Shown here piece by piece: positions 24,304 through 36,722 of a DNA stretch of 64,000 bases. Position 1 is the stretch's first letter. Every line of letters starts with the position of its first letter. A program made the position numbers and the translations under genes. This DNA is from Linyphia triangularis (lineage: Eukaryota > Arthropoda > Arachnida > Araneae > Linyphiidae). The notes under the pieces were generated by a model that saw only the letters and a program-made list of their open reading frames with translations, did no database searches and was not told where the DNA came from. Location of the stretch: NCBI GenBank assembly GCA_963978545.1, contig OZ021727.1:92711262-92775261 (forward strand), read 5' to 3'.

Positions 24304-24876
24304 TATTTTTTCTGTAAACTATTAATTTTTTTAGTTAATTTTTTTTAGTTAAGTGTACAAAACTCTCCAGTTGTTCCTGACAATAATCACATGCTTGTCT
24401 CAAATTTAAGTCATGTGCATGCCTTAGTACACGCCTTATTACTTGGCACAAAACACTACCGTGTCTCTGAATATGAAAAAATCACTAATCCTGAAGATCC
24501 TGGTTAGGATAATGCGACTAAAAAAAAAAAAAAAAACACGCTTTGTATAACCGTCGTTCCCACGACAAATCTGTCAAATGTCTACCTTATCAATTATCGA
24601 TAAGTTCTGTGATTACTGGGATTGTAACGGCACACCAGGGTTCGATTCCGGAGAAGGTTGGTGGAATTCAACGGCGCAAGGGCAACACGAGCTAATCCTT
24701 GTGATAAAGCGACAAACTTATTGAATTATTGTATTGTCATCGGTCTTTGACAAGTGTGCAAAGTTTGAATCAAATCTGATCGCTCAAAGTAGGGCAAAAT
24801 CGAGTCCAAAAGAGTCGGTTACAAGCAAACATACAGGTGAAACTAATAAAAGCGTGTTAAAAACTGCAGAACGTTA
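24304..24876. other. Non-coding stretch with isolated tRNA-like B box
   Basis: GGTTCGATTCC at 24639-24649 resembles a pol III B box, but no A box at the right distance and no cloverleaf was found. A GGCGCAAGGG segment follows, similar to one at about 34580. Probably a SINE fragment. Confidence 0.35.
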
Positions 24877-25539
24877 TAGACTGAGAGGCGACTGCAATTT
24901 TTGGACCCCATCGAACATCATTCTGAATTTCTTATAGAAATTAGAGAAAAGTGAGTAAATTACGAATCCACTTGTCTGCCGTTTCAAAAATGGCCGAAAC
25001 TGTTCAAAAATCGACTTTTAATATGTTGAATTAAATCCAATTGCCAAATGCGTCATAACTTGCCAAATAATGAGCATTTTTTTTTTATTTGGTAACCCTC
25101 ACTCTTTAATTTTCAATTAAGAAGGTTGCAGACGATTCAGATATCTGGCGACAGTCTACTTGCATCTATTAAAAGTTAGCCAAGTTGGCAAAAAATATTA
25201 CGTCACTTATGACGTAACTGATGTCGCCAATTTGGCTTACTTTTAAAAGATATAAGTTTTCCTAGCCAAAGATCAGAAATCGTTTGCGCTTTTTCTCATT
25301 GAAAATCAAAATGAAGTGAGTTGCCAGACGGATAATCTTGTTCTATTTTTGGGAAGTTATGACATATTTGGCAATCGGATTTTAGTTCAACTCATTCAAA
25401 GTCGATTATTAATCAGTTTCGGCCATTTTTTCCACGGCAGACCAGTGGATTCCTAATCTACTCACTCTTCTCCAATTTCTATAAAAAATTCAGAATGATG
25501 TTCGATGGGGTCCAAAAATTGCAGTCGCCTCTCGGACTA
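24877..25539. mobile_element. 663-bp long-inverted-repeat MITE, copy C
   Basis: Flanking TA dinucleotides, left end GACTGAGAGGCGACTGC, right end GCAGTCGCCTCTCGGAC. Centre reads TTACGTCACTTATGACGTAA. Same length as copy E. Confidence 0.85.
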
Positions 25540-26094
25540 TTAAGGCGGAGCTCGATCGGGAAGGCTCTGGCATATTGGTCAATGGTAAAGCATTCCTTTT
25601 CACGGAATGAGTCGGATGAAAATATGGGTCAGCAGCAAGTAAATTGATCTGAATAGTCTAAAAAGGGCTGACTATAAATGGGTTTATTTTATAAGAAAGA
25701 TTGAGAAGCAATGACAAAATTACGAGGCAATTCATTAACAAGGCTTAACTGGTAAAAATCAAACCGTATCTTCAAAGTTACTTTGTTTCGATCCTGATAC
25801 AGTTTTTTTTTTTTTTTTTTTTTTAATCTAATTATCATTTTTTTTTTTTTTTTAAATCTAATTATCATTTTTTTTTTTTTTTTTTTAAATCTAATTATCA
25901 TTTTTTTTTAATTTTTTTTTTTTTAGGTAATCTGTTTGAAAATGCATTTTATTCAGGATATAAGAGTAGAGAATTTCCGAAATCACCGAAGATTGCTCTA
26001 TAACCAACATTCTACTTTCTAGAAGGAATTTGGCTCTCTTTTTATTAACAGCCTTATGATTTCTTACAAGAAACTAGTGCATAAAGTTTGAATA
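25540..26094. other. Non-coding stretch with poly-T repeat
   Basis: At 25802-25925 several poly-T runs are separated by AATCTAATTATCA, a small T-rich tandem repeat. Nothing else recognised. Confidence 0.5.
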
Positions 26095-26255
26095 TACAGG
26101 GTGTCTATAAAAGGTTGGGCACATTTTGATGTTAAATAATTCATAAATTAATGAAGATATTTACAAACTTATGGCATTTAGATATAGAATAACTCATTTA
26201 TTTTCATTTATAGTGAACGTTGCCATAGAAAATTACCTTTTCCCATTTGAATATC

Positions 26256-26714
26256 ATTTCTTTTGTAAATATCGCCTGCCCATGTTATTAATTTTGTGTT
26301 TTTCTCGTTTCTTTTGTAAATATTGCCTGCCCATGTTATTAATTTTGTGTTTTTCTCGTTTCTTTTGTAAATATTGCCTGCCCATGTTATTAATTTTGTG
26401 TTTTTCTCGTTTCTTTTGTAAATATTGCCTGCCCATGTTATTAATTTTGTGTTTTTCTCGTTTCTTTTGTAAATATTGCCTGCCCATGTTATTAATTTTG
26501 TGTTTTTCTCGTTTCTTTTGTAAATATTGCCTGCCCATGTTATTAATTTTGTGTTTTTCTCGTTTCTTTTGTAAATATTGCCTGCCCATGTTATTAATTT
26601 TGTGTTTTTCTCGTTTCTTTTGTAAATATTGCCTGCCCATGTTATTAATTTTGTGTTTTTCTCGTTTCTTTTGTAAATATTGCCTGCGCGGGTTATTAAT
26701 TGTATGCTTTTCCC
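26256..26714. repeat. 51-bp minisatellite, about nine units
   Basis: A unit beginning TTTCTTTTGTAAATATTGCC is repeated with almost no variation except in the first and last copies. 51 is a multiple of three, so a frame stays open on each strand (26171-26737 plus and 26254-26748 minus). These frames are by-products of the repeat and are not called genes. Confidence 0.92.
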
Positions 26715-26723
26715 TCTTGATCA

Positions 26724-26955
26724 CCCAGATCACCTGATATAACGCCACTGGACTTTTTCCTTTGGGGATTCGTAAAGTGCATCGTTTACAGGAGGAAAGT
26801 GATCGAATGTTGATGACTTAAAGCACTTAAAGGCCAGGATTACAGTCGCAATAGCCTCTGTGAATGCCCACATGCATGCCTGTACCTGGCGCGAAATTGA
26901 CTACCGTCTTGATATTCTCGGTGTGACGAACGGGGCTCTTGTGGAAGTCCATTGA
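26724..26955 (+). pseudogene. Mariner-type transposase C-terminal fragment
   Basis: From 26724 the frame gives RSPDITPLDFFLWGFVKC, the conserved block containing the last catalytic aspartate (SPD) of mariner-like DDE transposases. After a stop/frameshift near 26810 another frame gives a tail ending in TWREIDYRLDI and TNGALVEVH then TGA, also typical of these proteins. The N-terminal DNA-binding region and the first two catalytic aspartates are absent. Inactive. Confidence 0.85.
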
Positions 26956-27142
26956 CAAGGGCCATAAAATTTTTGAGTCTATCTAACCATTAGTGTGATC
27001 AATTTAAATTTGTCTCCATTATATTATGAATTATTCAACATCAAAATGTGTCCAACATTTTATAGACACCCTGTATTATCTTTCAAGTTGCAGAAATAGC
27101 ATTTTGTCTTGCGTAACAACCAAAACTTTTTCCAAGAGCCAT

Positions 27143-27899
27143 CATGGGTGCCCCCAGGAATATTTGCAAGGGGGTGCAAGTCTAGATTTTTATCATAATC
27201 ATTAATTTTTTTTTTAAATGTTAATTAATAATTATGCATTATAAATTATACTCTTTGAGAATAGTTTAAATTCATGGTATATATTTTTGAAAGCGTAACC
27301 CTGTTAACGAGAAAAAAAATACAAAATAGTAAAAATATACAAATATATATATTTTTAATGATTTTTTTTTATCATCCAACTAGATCTCATGGTCTTTCAA
27401 GAGACAGCGTTTAGAATAGAGGAACTCGAAGATGCAAAAATGCAGAAGAGAAACACTTTTTTTATTTTTCCCAAGTTTCGGATATAATGAAAAAAAAAAA
27501 AATTCAAAATGAAACACGAAGGCAGTATTTGAATATATTCAATTGAATTCTAAAAAAAGATTTCACGATAGTATTTAAGATGACTTAAAAAAACAAAACA
27601 TTTCCGAGAATTTTGAGAACTACACAGGAAATGTATGCAATAAAAGAAAAAAAATACTTCTCCTCATTAGCCGCTAGTAATCATAGACAACAAGCGCCAG
27701 AAAATCGCCAGGCAAATAGATATTTAAAAAAAAACAGGAAAGAAAAAAAATGTAAATTAATAGGAAAAAAAATGCTCATTGTAATATAAAAGTATAAATG
27801 GCATGTGTGCTTTATTTATCTTGGAATTTACATTTTTTAAAAAAATTCTAGAGTCAGTGGGGGGGGGGGTTCAAATGCACCCTCCTGGAGGCGCCTATG
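27143..27899. mobile_element. hAT-like non-autonomous element
   Basis: Left end CATGGGTGCCCCCAGGA and right end, inverted, CATAGGCGCCTCCAGGA. Flanks AGAGCCAT (27135-27142) and AGAGCTCT (27900-27907) match 6 of 8. Interior is AT-rich with no long frame. Confidence 0.6.
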
Positions 27900-27907
27900 A
27901 GAGCTCT

Positions 27908-28793
27908 TCAAACTATTTTGCATACAACTATCTATATCAATAAGAACAACACGCTTCAGTGTCCTTTTCGAAACAGCAATCCCAATTCCATGATTTTCAC
28001 TATTCTAGTATCTACAATTGTTAAACAAACTCATAACAGAGTTGTTACTACGCCTCACACATCTCCCGTTGCAGAACAAGTCTCTTCCGACAACCGTGAC
28101 ATGTGTTGTATTTATGGTTCTTTTTTAAATTCTTTATTCTTTTCCGCCGATTCCTCTTATCCCGCCAATTCTCGTTGATTGATGGGATTTTGCGGGATCG
28201 TCAAAAATGTGCTACTTTTGTCTTCTTTATTCCTCTCTAATATGTTGGCGATTTGTTTATTTATTCTGCCCACGACTGCCCCGAGACCTGAATTTCTGAG
28301 AACTTTTTTTTTGAGATGGAAGGGATCTTTTTATTGAAATAGAAAATGTGACATCCATGATTTGGCATTTGTGTTGCTTCCGCTAAATAATATTGCTGGT
28401 TGTGAGCCCATCGTGATTTCGTAGAAATTTTTTTTGTCCAGGATTTTAATGTGATCAATCTGACGAGGGCGAAAATAGAATAAGCAAATGAATCGTTGGT
28501 TTTAACTAAGAATATTGAAAAGATAGCCTACGCTACTATCACTTTAGTTCTGATTAAGAAGATATCTTAATTTGTAATTTACAAATAAGCAAGTTTAAAA
28601 CTCATTCCTCCATAGAATTATATCAATCCAACTTTTGGTTTATGTTATTTAAGAATAGATTACTCTGGTGCAATAGTGAAAAATTTAAAATAACTGTTAG
28701 TATTTCCAAACTGCAAAGAATACACAAAAATCTTGCAGAATTCAAACCCGAAACCTTCGAAAGTAAGGCAAGTAAAACTTATTATACTCCCTT
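27908..28793. other. Non-coding stretch
   Basis: A 93-codon frame at 27897-28178 (+) begins at the transposon boundary and shows no recognised domain. No gene called. Confidence 0.35.
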
Positions 28794-29005
28794 ACTATAC
28801 AGAGCCACTCCCATGTTATACAGAGCCACTCCCTTATTGTACAAAACTTATTATACACGTTCGCCACAATAAAGATGCCCAGACAGGTCACAGCAGTGTC
28901 CCAGTATAATAAGCTCCATGTGGCTCCGAGCTAAGTTCCGAGTGGCTTGTCTGAGTGACAGAATCGGTGGCTCGCGTTCGCCACTCCAGTGGCTCTGTAT
29001 AATAA
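28794..29005. mobile_element. Palindromic MITE, relative of 13340-13559
   Basis: Starts TATACAGAGCCACTC (repeated twice in direct orientation) and ends GGCTCTGTATAATAA. Shares CAGTATAATAAGCTCCAT with the other copy. Confidence 0.55.
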
Positions 29006-29261
29006 GGCCCTAAAAGGAAAAAAGCAAGTAGGATCCGTTCAGTTCCGAGGATATATGGATGCATGTTAGCAGATCTCACAATTATTTTATAAAGAAACCA
29101 TTTAATAGCATCTTCGGAGAATCGAAATTACATAATAACTTTGGTGTAGAAAGTTTCTAAAGCGCAAAATAAAAACGAATAAGGAGGACAAGTTTGAAAG
29201 TAGTGGTTTAGTAGCTAATATTAGTGGCTCGGTAGCTAAGTCGTCAGTCTATTGACCAGAG

Positions 29262-29457
29262 GATCTTAGGCCGACCAAATGGTATAGTGGTTAGCTTCTA
29301 GACCGCGAGGTTGCGGGTTCGAGTCCCGTGTTAGGCATGGGTGTTTGTAAATGTATGTTGGCTTGTCTAATGACGAATGTTTCGGCGCATTATAGCCCTC
29401 GTGTTGCTGACGGCGCCAGATAATCTGAAACCAACCAACCAACCAAAAGATCTTAGG
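29262..29457 (+). mobile_element. tRNA-derived SINE (family 1), full length
   Basis: Body 29271-29448. A-box-like TAGTGGTTAG near 29285 and B box GGTTCGAGTCC at 29316-29326 give an internal pol III promoter. The 3' tail is CCAACCAACCAACC. Direct repeat GATCTTAGG at 29262-29270 and 29449-29457. Confidence 0.88.
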
Positions 29458-31158
29458 GTGAAGTCAATGCACCGCCATAACACTGACGTGTAGTATTAAT
29501 GGTGGCTGTTTGACGTTAAATAAGTCGAAGTCTTTATGCTCTAGGTTCTTACACCAGTTGTTGTTACGACATTAAAAATATAAACTCGTATAGACCTTGC
29601 GACAGAATATTCAAAACAACTAATAATGTTTAAAAAAATTAAACGGAGAAAATGAAAAGGAAGCCACTGGTCTCGAAAGGTTTACAAAAAGCGTGAAGAT
29701 GAAGCTAAAGTTGATTACAGTACATTGCAATACTTAACGTGAGAAAAGCATTTTGCAACACTTTTATCTTTTTCAAGTATAATTATTTGCACAGATTCAA
29801 AAAAAAAAAAAAAAATCCTGCTAGTGCATGCGAGGCTTTGTCACAACATATAATTTGTACCAAACCATCATTAACACCAGGTATGACAAGAAACAGTGGG
29901 GTATACGCAGTTGTTTATGTGACTTGTAACCCTTCCTTCTTAGGGTGGACAGGTTATTTTTTATCCCATTCTTCTGCGGATATCTGTCCAGACATGAAAC
30001 GTGTGAAAAAAGATCTGAAGGAAAGGTTACTTGTGTTGTCCTATTAAGAACGTTTTCGCACTATTAAATGGCTGTCATCGTTATTTTGAAATATTGTCAA
30101 GATTTTTTGACATCATTGTTGACTTGCATAAAACACCTTCAAGTGAGAAGGTGTGTCTAGTATTTAGGGAAAGGCAACCTTTTGCTTTTTGCCAGACTTG
30201 AGGATGTTTGTCTTGCCCTAAAGGCATGGGGCAAATGGACTGGAAACGTTTACTTTAATGGAGAGAATAGCAGAACCAAGACCACGGTGTCTAGACACTG
30301 AAGTGTTCCATCGAATGGACTGTCTCGGTATTCTGTGCACTCTTGCTGAGTTCTGAGGGAGTGGCAGTGTTCCACTGTCAAGTCGTCCGAAACTAAAGGC
30401 ATGCAATTGTATATAATGTTGACTGTGCTTATGCTCGTTTTCGATACTTCATAGTTCAGGTCAGTTTCTGTTATAGCTAGAACCCCGATTTTTTTTTTTT
30501 GCCTGTTGCTTCAGGTGAGTAGACGAAAAATAACAACATACTTGTTATCATTGAACAATAGAACATGGCGAAAAGTTTCTCTGAAAATCACTGGAGTTAC
30601 TGGAATTTCGTTCTTCTGATTCTTCTTCAGTTTGTGACCAAAATTTTGGCCAGGGTTACAGTAAAAACTATTTGATGATTTTTTTTTTTTTTTTTTTAAA
30701 TTTTTTTTTTCTCAGCTTGATCAAAGGAAGTACCTTTTTTATGAATTAATGCGTATGGTGCTCTGTATCAGGGGCGTACTGTCCATAAGTCTGTCCGGTG
30801 CAAACACCGAGCCGGTCAGTGTGTGTAAAAAATGGGCTGGTCCGATACGAAGTTTTATTTTTAAAATCTTTTTTCAATATAAGTATTTGCTTTCCTTAAC
30901 TTTTTTTTAAAGCCCAATGCATTCAAAATTCCAACCATCTTCTCTCTCTCTCCCATGTGAACCTTTTTACTAATTTTATAGATTACTAATTACTTTTTCT
31001 TAATATTTATTATCAGTAGGATGTCATTTTCTAGTAAAACTACTAGTTAAATTCCTGGACATTCTTTATTTTACAATTTATATTGTTTTATTTTTATTTT
31101 TGCCAAAAAATATCAATGTTTAATGGAAACTAAGTTCAATCAAAGGCGATATAAATAC
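29458..31158. other. Long stretch without a recognised gene
   Basis: Some balanced-composition sequence at 29860-30420 contains a 102-codon frame (29739-30047) with no known domain. CAGGGGCGTACTG at 30769 looks like one hAT end without a partner. Part of the preceding sequence (GAAGTACCTTTTTTATGAA near 30727) recurs near 31574. Confidence 0.35.
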
Positions 31159-31396
31159 TATACTAAACTTCAACTTAACTAGACATCACTTAGACGGTAG
31201 ATCGTGACAGTGCTCATAGGTATTTAATCCATTTTGGCGGAGTGAAGACATAATTCTCGCCAAACCTTATAGCCTTTTGTTCTGTTGTGGTTTGGCGGAC
31301 ATTATGCTTTCAAGCCGCCAAAATGGATTAAATACCTATGAGCACTGCCACGATCTACCGTCTAAGTGATGTCTAGTTAACTTGAAGTTTAATATA
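31159..31396. mobile_element. Palindromic TA-flanked MITE, copy 1 of 4
   Basis: Ends TATACTAAACTTCAACTTAA and the inverse, arms about 100 bp with GACGGTAGATCGT and TAGGTATTTAATCCATTTTG. The short centre holds another small inversion (CGCCAAACC / GGTTTGGCG). TA ends suggest Tc1/mariner-type transposition. Confidence 0.85.
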
Positions 31397-32263
31397 GAGA
31401 TAGAGAAAATTTTATTTAATAAAGCTATATTATTATAATAATTCACTTTTAAAAATTTAAATTAAAATAATGAATTATCGAAATCAATCGCTAAATTCGA
31501 ATATTAAATTGATAAAATTTATTAATTATTAAAACTATTTAATTTTTAAAAATGAATTATTTTATTAAGCTTGCTCGGAGAAAGTACCTTTTATATGAAT
31601 TAAAGCGTATTATGAGGGTCTGTTGCTCCCTAGAAATGATCAAGGAAGTTGGAAATTTCAGACAGGGTAATTACTGATTAAAACGTGTCAACGGATTTCA
31701 AATAATCATCTTTCGCTCAATTTCAAGGAGTGGTTTTAATATTTTAATTTGAACTATTAAAACAGAGTAATTAGAAACAGTAATATTTTACTATTTTTCA
31801 ATTAAGTTGCATGTTTATCAAAGCTCTAAAAACACGTTTTTCAACTTAGTTAGGAAAGAACTTTCATTGTAAATTAGTGTTCGTATAACAGCGTGCAAAA
31901 TACTTTTTAATCATTTTGAATCAAAAATCGTGCTAAAAGTAGCACTTTTTCTCGAGGAGTGCAGGAAAGTAATTTTTTCGCACTAGTGTGAAAAGTACTT
32001 TCTCGCATGCCTCGTGCTCAAATATTATATATAGTCTTGGCATTGAAGTGGCGTATTTTCAGAAGAAATTCATTGCCTCGAGTTGCCAACATTAATAAAT
32101 ATACGAATTCAAATATTTTTTGCACGTGATCATAAAAAATATTGTATGCAACACGTGGGAAAATACTCTTTCAAACTCGGTAAATTATTTGACTCCGTGG
32201 CAGGGGCGGCTTGGTTCACCTTTGAGGGCGGTGGACCAACATTCGAAAGGGCGCCTTACCACG

Positions 32264-32455
32264 TCTCACACCAAGCTCGAAGCCAGGTTTTCTTTTCGGG
32301 GAGGGGGGAGGGTTATTATGGTCGAAGATTTGATTAAATGCACACAACAAGTTACACAAAAAAAAAGGGGGGAAGTGGTAAAATAAGATTTCACACAATT
32401 TCGGGGGGGGGGAGGTGTCCCGGGGAGTTCCCCTGTCTACGGCCCTGTCTCACAC
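32264..32455. mobile_element. Small hAT MITE nested in a hAT element
   Basis: Element 32272-32447, left end CAAGCTCGAAGCCAGG, inverted right end CAGGGCCGTAGACAGG. Perfect 8-bp duplication TCTCACAC at 32264-32271 and 32448-32455. Confidence 0.75.
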
Positions 32456-32497
32456 CAATGAATAAACTGACTCATTTTCCATGAGCCACTGCGGCAT

Positions 32498-32708
32498 CAC
32501 GCTTAATTAGGTTGGTTGGTTGGTTGTTTTCAGATTATCTGGCGCCGTCAGCAACACGAGGGCTATAATGCGCCGAAACATTCGTCATTAGACAAGCCAA
32601 CATACATTTACAAACACCCATGCCAACACGGGACTCGAACCCGCAACCTCGCGGTCTAGAAGCTAGCATGCTAACCACTATACCGTTTGGTCGGCCACGC
32701 TTAATTAG
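32498..32708 (-). mobile_element. tRNA-derived SINE (family 1), minus strand
   Basis: Body 32511-32695, opening on the plus strand with GGTTGGTTGG. Perfect 13-bp duplication CACGCTTAATTAG at 32498-32510 and 32696-32708. B box present on the minus strand as GGTTCGAGTCC. Confidence 0.9.
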
Positions 32709-34187
32709 GACTACCCGTGATACCGCAATGTGGCACATCCCCAGACGTATAGAAATGAACAGAATAGAGTGAAAGCAGTTATTTTTATGTATAAAATTTC
32801 AAGTTGCAATACCAAACACAAATTGCACCTAGTGATGACTAATAAAGATACAAAAAACGATTAAATGTTCCCTATTACTATTCTATTTTAAAAAGCATGA
32901 TGCCGCCTCATTTCAGAGCTGTTTTCACACAACCTTTTTATGACAACTTCGCTATCGACTAAATTAGACTCCTGGTTAGACGCGCGACCTTTTATCTTGC
33001 AGTTAGTCGAGTGGGTGACAAGTGTCCCCCAAATTCAAATTTTCGTGCATACCATTAAATTCGTGACCAAATATCAAAGTAAGTGGGTATTTTAATTAAA
33101 AACACAACATTATTGAAGAGAATAAAGTAAGAATTAAAAAATATTTTTGAAATAACTTGAAAAAAACTGTACGAATCATTTGATCATGGGCTGCCCTACA
33201 ATCAATTTATCAATAGATTGATTGTAGGTCAATTATTTGTCAATCGAGTAAACTAACTAAGGGTTAAAACACGATAAATTTATTATTTACAATTTTTTGC
33301 AGATTTTTAATGATCATTTAACTTTTTACGTAGAATACATTTATCGTTACGAAATGAAAGAGCATTGTGAACAGTTGACGATGTCTTAAAATAGTGTGCA
33401 CCACAGACTTTAATTAATCACTCAAAAAAGAAAAATATTGCAAAAGGTTATTACTGATTTTGATACTGATGACGAAATTAATGTATTGGGGAAAAAAAAT
33501 TCACAGAGCGACGTGAGCAGTTGTCATTTTCAGTGACTTTAACCTCCCCGAAATGAAATAACTACAAGATTAAATATGAATCTTATTATTTTTGATAATA
33601 ACTGAAATTGATTGAGGGAATTTTTTTTTATAGTTGTCTTATGAAACTGAGAAAATTAAAATTTCTTAACTGTCTCATGAATTGGTCAGAAAATATATGG
33701 AATACGTTTACGGTTAAAAATTTAAATGCCCTTAAATGTTTTCAATTGTATGCCAATATATTTTTTAGTAATTTCAGTAGTAACGTAAAAAATTCCTTTA
33801 ATTGCTTTTATGAATAGTTTATAATATTCATGATAACTAAAATGTGATCAAGTTTGCTTAGTGAACTGTCATTTTATTCCATCTTCAAAGATACAGATAA
33901 CCTCACTTTAAAATCAAAAACTTAATTATTTAAATTTAAAATCTATATTTATTTGAAATTTTTTCCACTGTTCTCGGAGGGCGCCGTGCCAAGGTTTCGG
34001 AGAGGGTGCACCGGGATATGTCCCGGTATCCCGGTGGGCCAGGTCGAGCCTGCTCATTGGTACCACACTCGTCAAATAAGCGACTTACCTTGTTTGAAAA
34101 AGTATTATTTTCCCCACTAGTTGCATAAATAACTATTTAACACATTAAAGTGCCTACTTTGTTTGGAACCACGCAATTTCTCATCAC

Positions 34188-34429
34188 TATACTAAACTCC
34201 AACTTAACTTGACATCACTAGACGGTAGATCGTCACAGTGCTCATAGGTATTTAATCCATTTTGGCGGAGTGAAGACATAATTCTCGCCAAACCTTAGAG
34301 CCTTTTGCTATCTACAGGGTTTTGGTTTGGCGAACATTATGCTTTCACGCCCCAAAATGGATTAAATACCTATGAGCACTGTGATGATCTACCGTCTAGT
34401 GATGTCAAGTTAAGTTGAAGTTTAGTATA
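34188..34429. mobile_element. Palindromic TA-flanked MITE, copy 2 of 4
   Basis: TATACTAAAC and GTTTAGTATA ends, arms as in the first copy. The centre carries a CTACAGGGTTTTGGTTTGGCG segment. Confidence 0.85.
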
Positions 34430-34737
34430 GCTTGCCATCTTAACGTTTACACCACCGAAGATCGTTTGAATTTATCTTAAAATAATAAAATAAATTATAT
34501 TTCAAACAAAGTGAAAGTTGTTTTGAAACACATTTTTTTAAAAATATCTAATCGTATGGAAGGCTTGTTGGTTGGTTGGTGGAATTTTCCTGGCGCAAGG
34601 GAATGGAAGGCTGGTATTTTTCTATTTCACATTTAAAGCAAGAATCATTTTTGTATTTTATGCTTCTTATTATCGTTTATTTTTACTTTCGATTAATTAA
34701 ATGCTAACATAGGGTAATAAAATTATTGCTTTCGGTC

Positions 34738-35410
34738 AAATACTTTTATCGATTTCCTTTTGTATTTATACACGTTTTGAAACGCCCTGACTGAAAAAAG
34801 TAGCCCAGAAAAATGTCTGTCTGTGTGTACGTGGTCAACATGACTCCCGAAAGAACTGACCTACGTTGTTCAAATCTGGTGTACAGGTAAATGGGGGACA
34901 TGGAATCTATCATAGAGGTTTTCGTCATAATTGCGCATGCACGAAACATGAAAAGATTGTGTTATTCAGCAATTTCTAAAAAATTACTCTAACGATTTTG
35001 ATCAAAATCTCTATGGTAATGCAACTTAAGATGTTCTAAATATCTCATTTCCGAAACTCCAGTAAAAATGCTTCAAAAGTGTTACAAGTTGAAAAACGAG
35101 TGTCTAATACAGAGTTCTCTTCGCCTGAGCAGCATTCATCAACGACCGTTTTTCTCCTCTCCTCTGTTTCACTTACAAGAAAGGATAATGTAAAAATTGA
35201 CAAAAAGTATATCGCCAAATGCGCCATTTTGGCGATTTTTTTTTTTTTTTTTTTTGCCATGTAACAATTATCCCCAAAAATATCGCTAAACTTGCATTTT
35301 TTTTTAAATAAATGAAAATAGGAAAAGAGTAATAACGGTATACAACGTCAAATTTAAACGTAGTGACCAGTATTATAGTGTAATTGAAAGTTGCGCGATG
35401 TTTCACACCC
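34738..35410 (-). repeat. Dispersed repeat G, copy 2 (inverted)
   Basis: Reverse-complement relative of 14880-15410 and 59460-60190, including GTTGAAAAACGAG, GATTTTGATCAAAATC and TAATTGAAAGTTG blocks. Overlapping short frames at 35045-35406 are repeat shadows. Confidence 0.6.
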
Positions 35411-35954
35411 CAAGTTTAGTATACGTTTGCATGTTTTTGTACTCATGTTAAGATAGTAGGCACATGCTGTTAATTATGAACATTTTATTTTGGTAGGGCG
35501 GATTTCTACTTGAAAGAATTGAAAAGGATATGGACAGCAAACCTAAATCTCTACTATATTTAATCATGATATGTGTTGTTGTTCTCAATTCAAAGAATCG
35601 TAAGTGCATTTAACGGTGTTGTCGTTTACACCATTTTGGGCTTAGATTCACGCTAAAGGATCAATCAACCGTATCTTACTCATTTAGAAAATATAAACCC
35701 CTTCCTGCCCCCCCCCCCCCCCCACACACAAACAAAAGTGGAGATATCCCTTGAAAAACAACTAGACGGTGTAAAAAACAAACCTCCAAGTAAAATAGTC
35801 AGCCAGAAAAAGTAACGAAATCTAATGTTTGCCGCCCTGCGTCCGTGTTTGGTTTTTTTGAGGTACTTTTACACAATCTAAAATTAAGGAAATTAAGTTG
35901 GGATTATTGGGAGGAATCCCCAAAGTAACAACATCTTGAGGTTGTAACATAACA
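35411..35954. other. Non-coding stretch with one arm of a palindromic MITE
   Basis: 35740-35880 resembles one arm of the palindrome at 51708-52131 (AACAACTAGACG, GTCAGCCAGAAAAAGT, GAAATCTAAT). A C15 run lies at about 35708-35722. Confidence 0.5.
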
Positions 35955-36722
35955 GCTACAACAATAATAATAATAATAATAATAATGACGATAATGGTAA
36001 TAGTATAAATAGTACTAATAATGGTAGTAATAGCAATAACAATAGATAGTAGTAATAATAGTAATAATAATGGTAGTAATAGAGCTAAAAGTAATAATAA
36101 TAGAAGTAATAGTAATAATAATAGAAGTAATAGTAATAATAGAAGTAATAGTAATAATAGTAGTTATAGTAATAATTGTAATAATAATAATAATAGAAGT
36201 AATAATATTTATAGTAGTATTAATAGTAATAATTGTAATAATACTAATAATAATAGCAGTAATAGTAAAAATTGTAATGATACTAATAATAATAGTAATA
36301 TTAATAATTGTTACGATACTACTAATAATAGTAATAATAATAACGGTAACAGTATTAGTAGTGATAACAGTAATAATAACTATATAGTAATAATAGTAAT
36401 AGTAGAAATGGTAGTAGTAATAATAATAATAGTAATGGTAACCGTATTAGTAGTGATAACAGTAATAATAACTATATAGTAATAATAGTAATAGTAGAAA
36501 TGGTAGTAGTAATAATAATAATAGTAATGGTAACCGTATTAGTAGTGATAACAGTAATAATAACTATATAGTAATAATAGTAATAGTAGAAATGGTAGTA
36601 GTAATAATAATAATAGTAATGGTAACCGTATTAGTAGTGATAACAGTAATAATGACTATAATAGTAATAGTAGAAATGGTAGTAATAATAATAATAGTAA
36701 TAATAATAATAATAATAATAAA
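35955..36722. repeat. AAT/AGT trinucleotide-rich tract with 92-bp higher-order repeat
   Basis: Degenerate AAT/AGT triplets throughout. At the 3' end GTAACCGTATTAGTAGTGAT occurs at about 36438, 36530 and 36622, a 92-bp secondary repeat. Long frames here encode only N/S or I/V runs and are not genes. Confidence 0.9.

Larger units (their letters stand above)
26097..27073 (+). mobile_element. Degenerate mariner-type element (IS630-Tc1-mariner)
   Basis: Flanked by TA (26095-26096, 27074-27075). Terminal inverted repeats of about 50 bp start CAGGGTGTCTATAAAA and run to AATAATTCATAA with few mismatches. It holds an expanded minisatellite and the C-terminal end of a transposase. Non-autonomous: most of the transposase gene is missing. 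Confidence 0.9.
32193..34060. mobile_element. Degraded hAT-like element, 1.85 kb
   Basis: Element 32201-34052, left end CAGGGGCGGCTTGG and inverted right end CAGGCTCGACCTGG. Flanks CTCCGTGG (32193-32200) and CTCATTGG (34053-34060) match 6 of 8. It holds a second hAT element and a SINE. No transposase coding recognised. Confidence 0.55.

Noticed and set aside
26171..26748. 188- and 164-codon frames as repeat proteins
   Set aside because: Both arise from a 51-bp minisatellite inside a dead mariner, on opposite strands of the same DNA.
29271..29345. Functional tRNA gene
   Set aside because: A and B boxes are present but there is no proper cloverleaf, and the sequence is the head of a dispersed SINE with target duplications.
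30769..30860. Complete hAT element starting CAGGGGCGTACTG
   Set aside because: No matching inverted end or 8-bp duplication was found.
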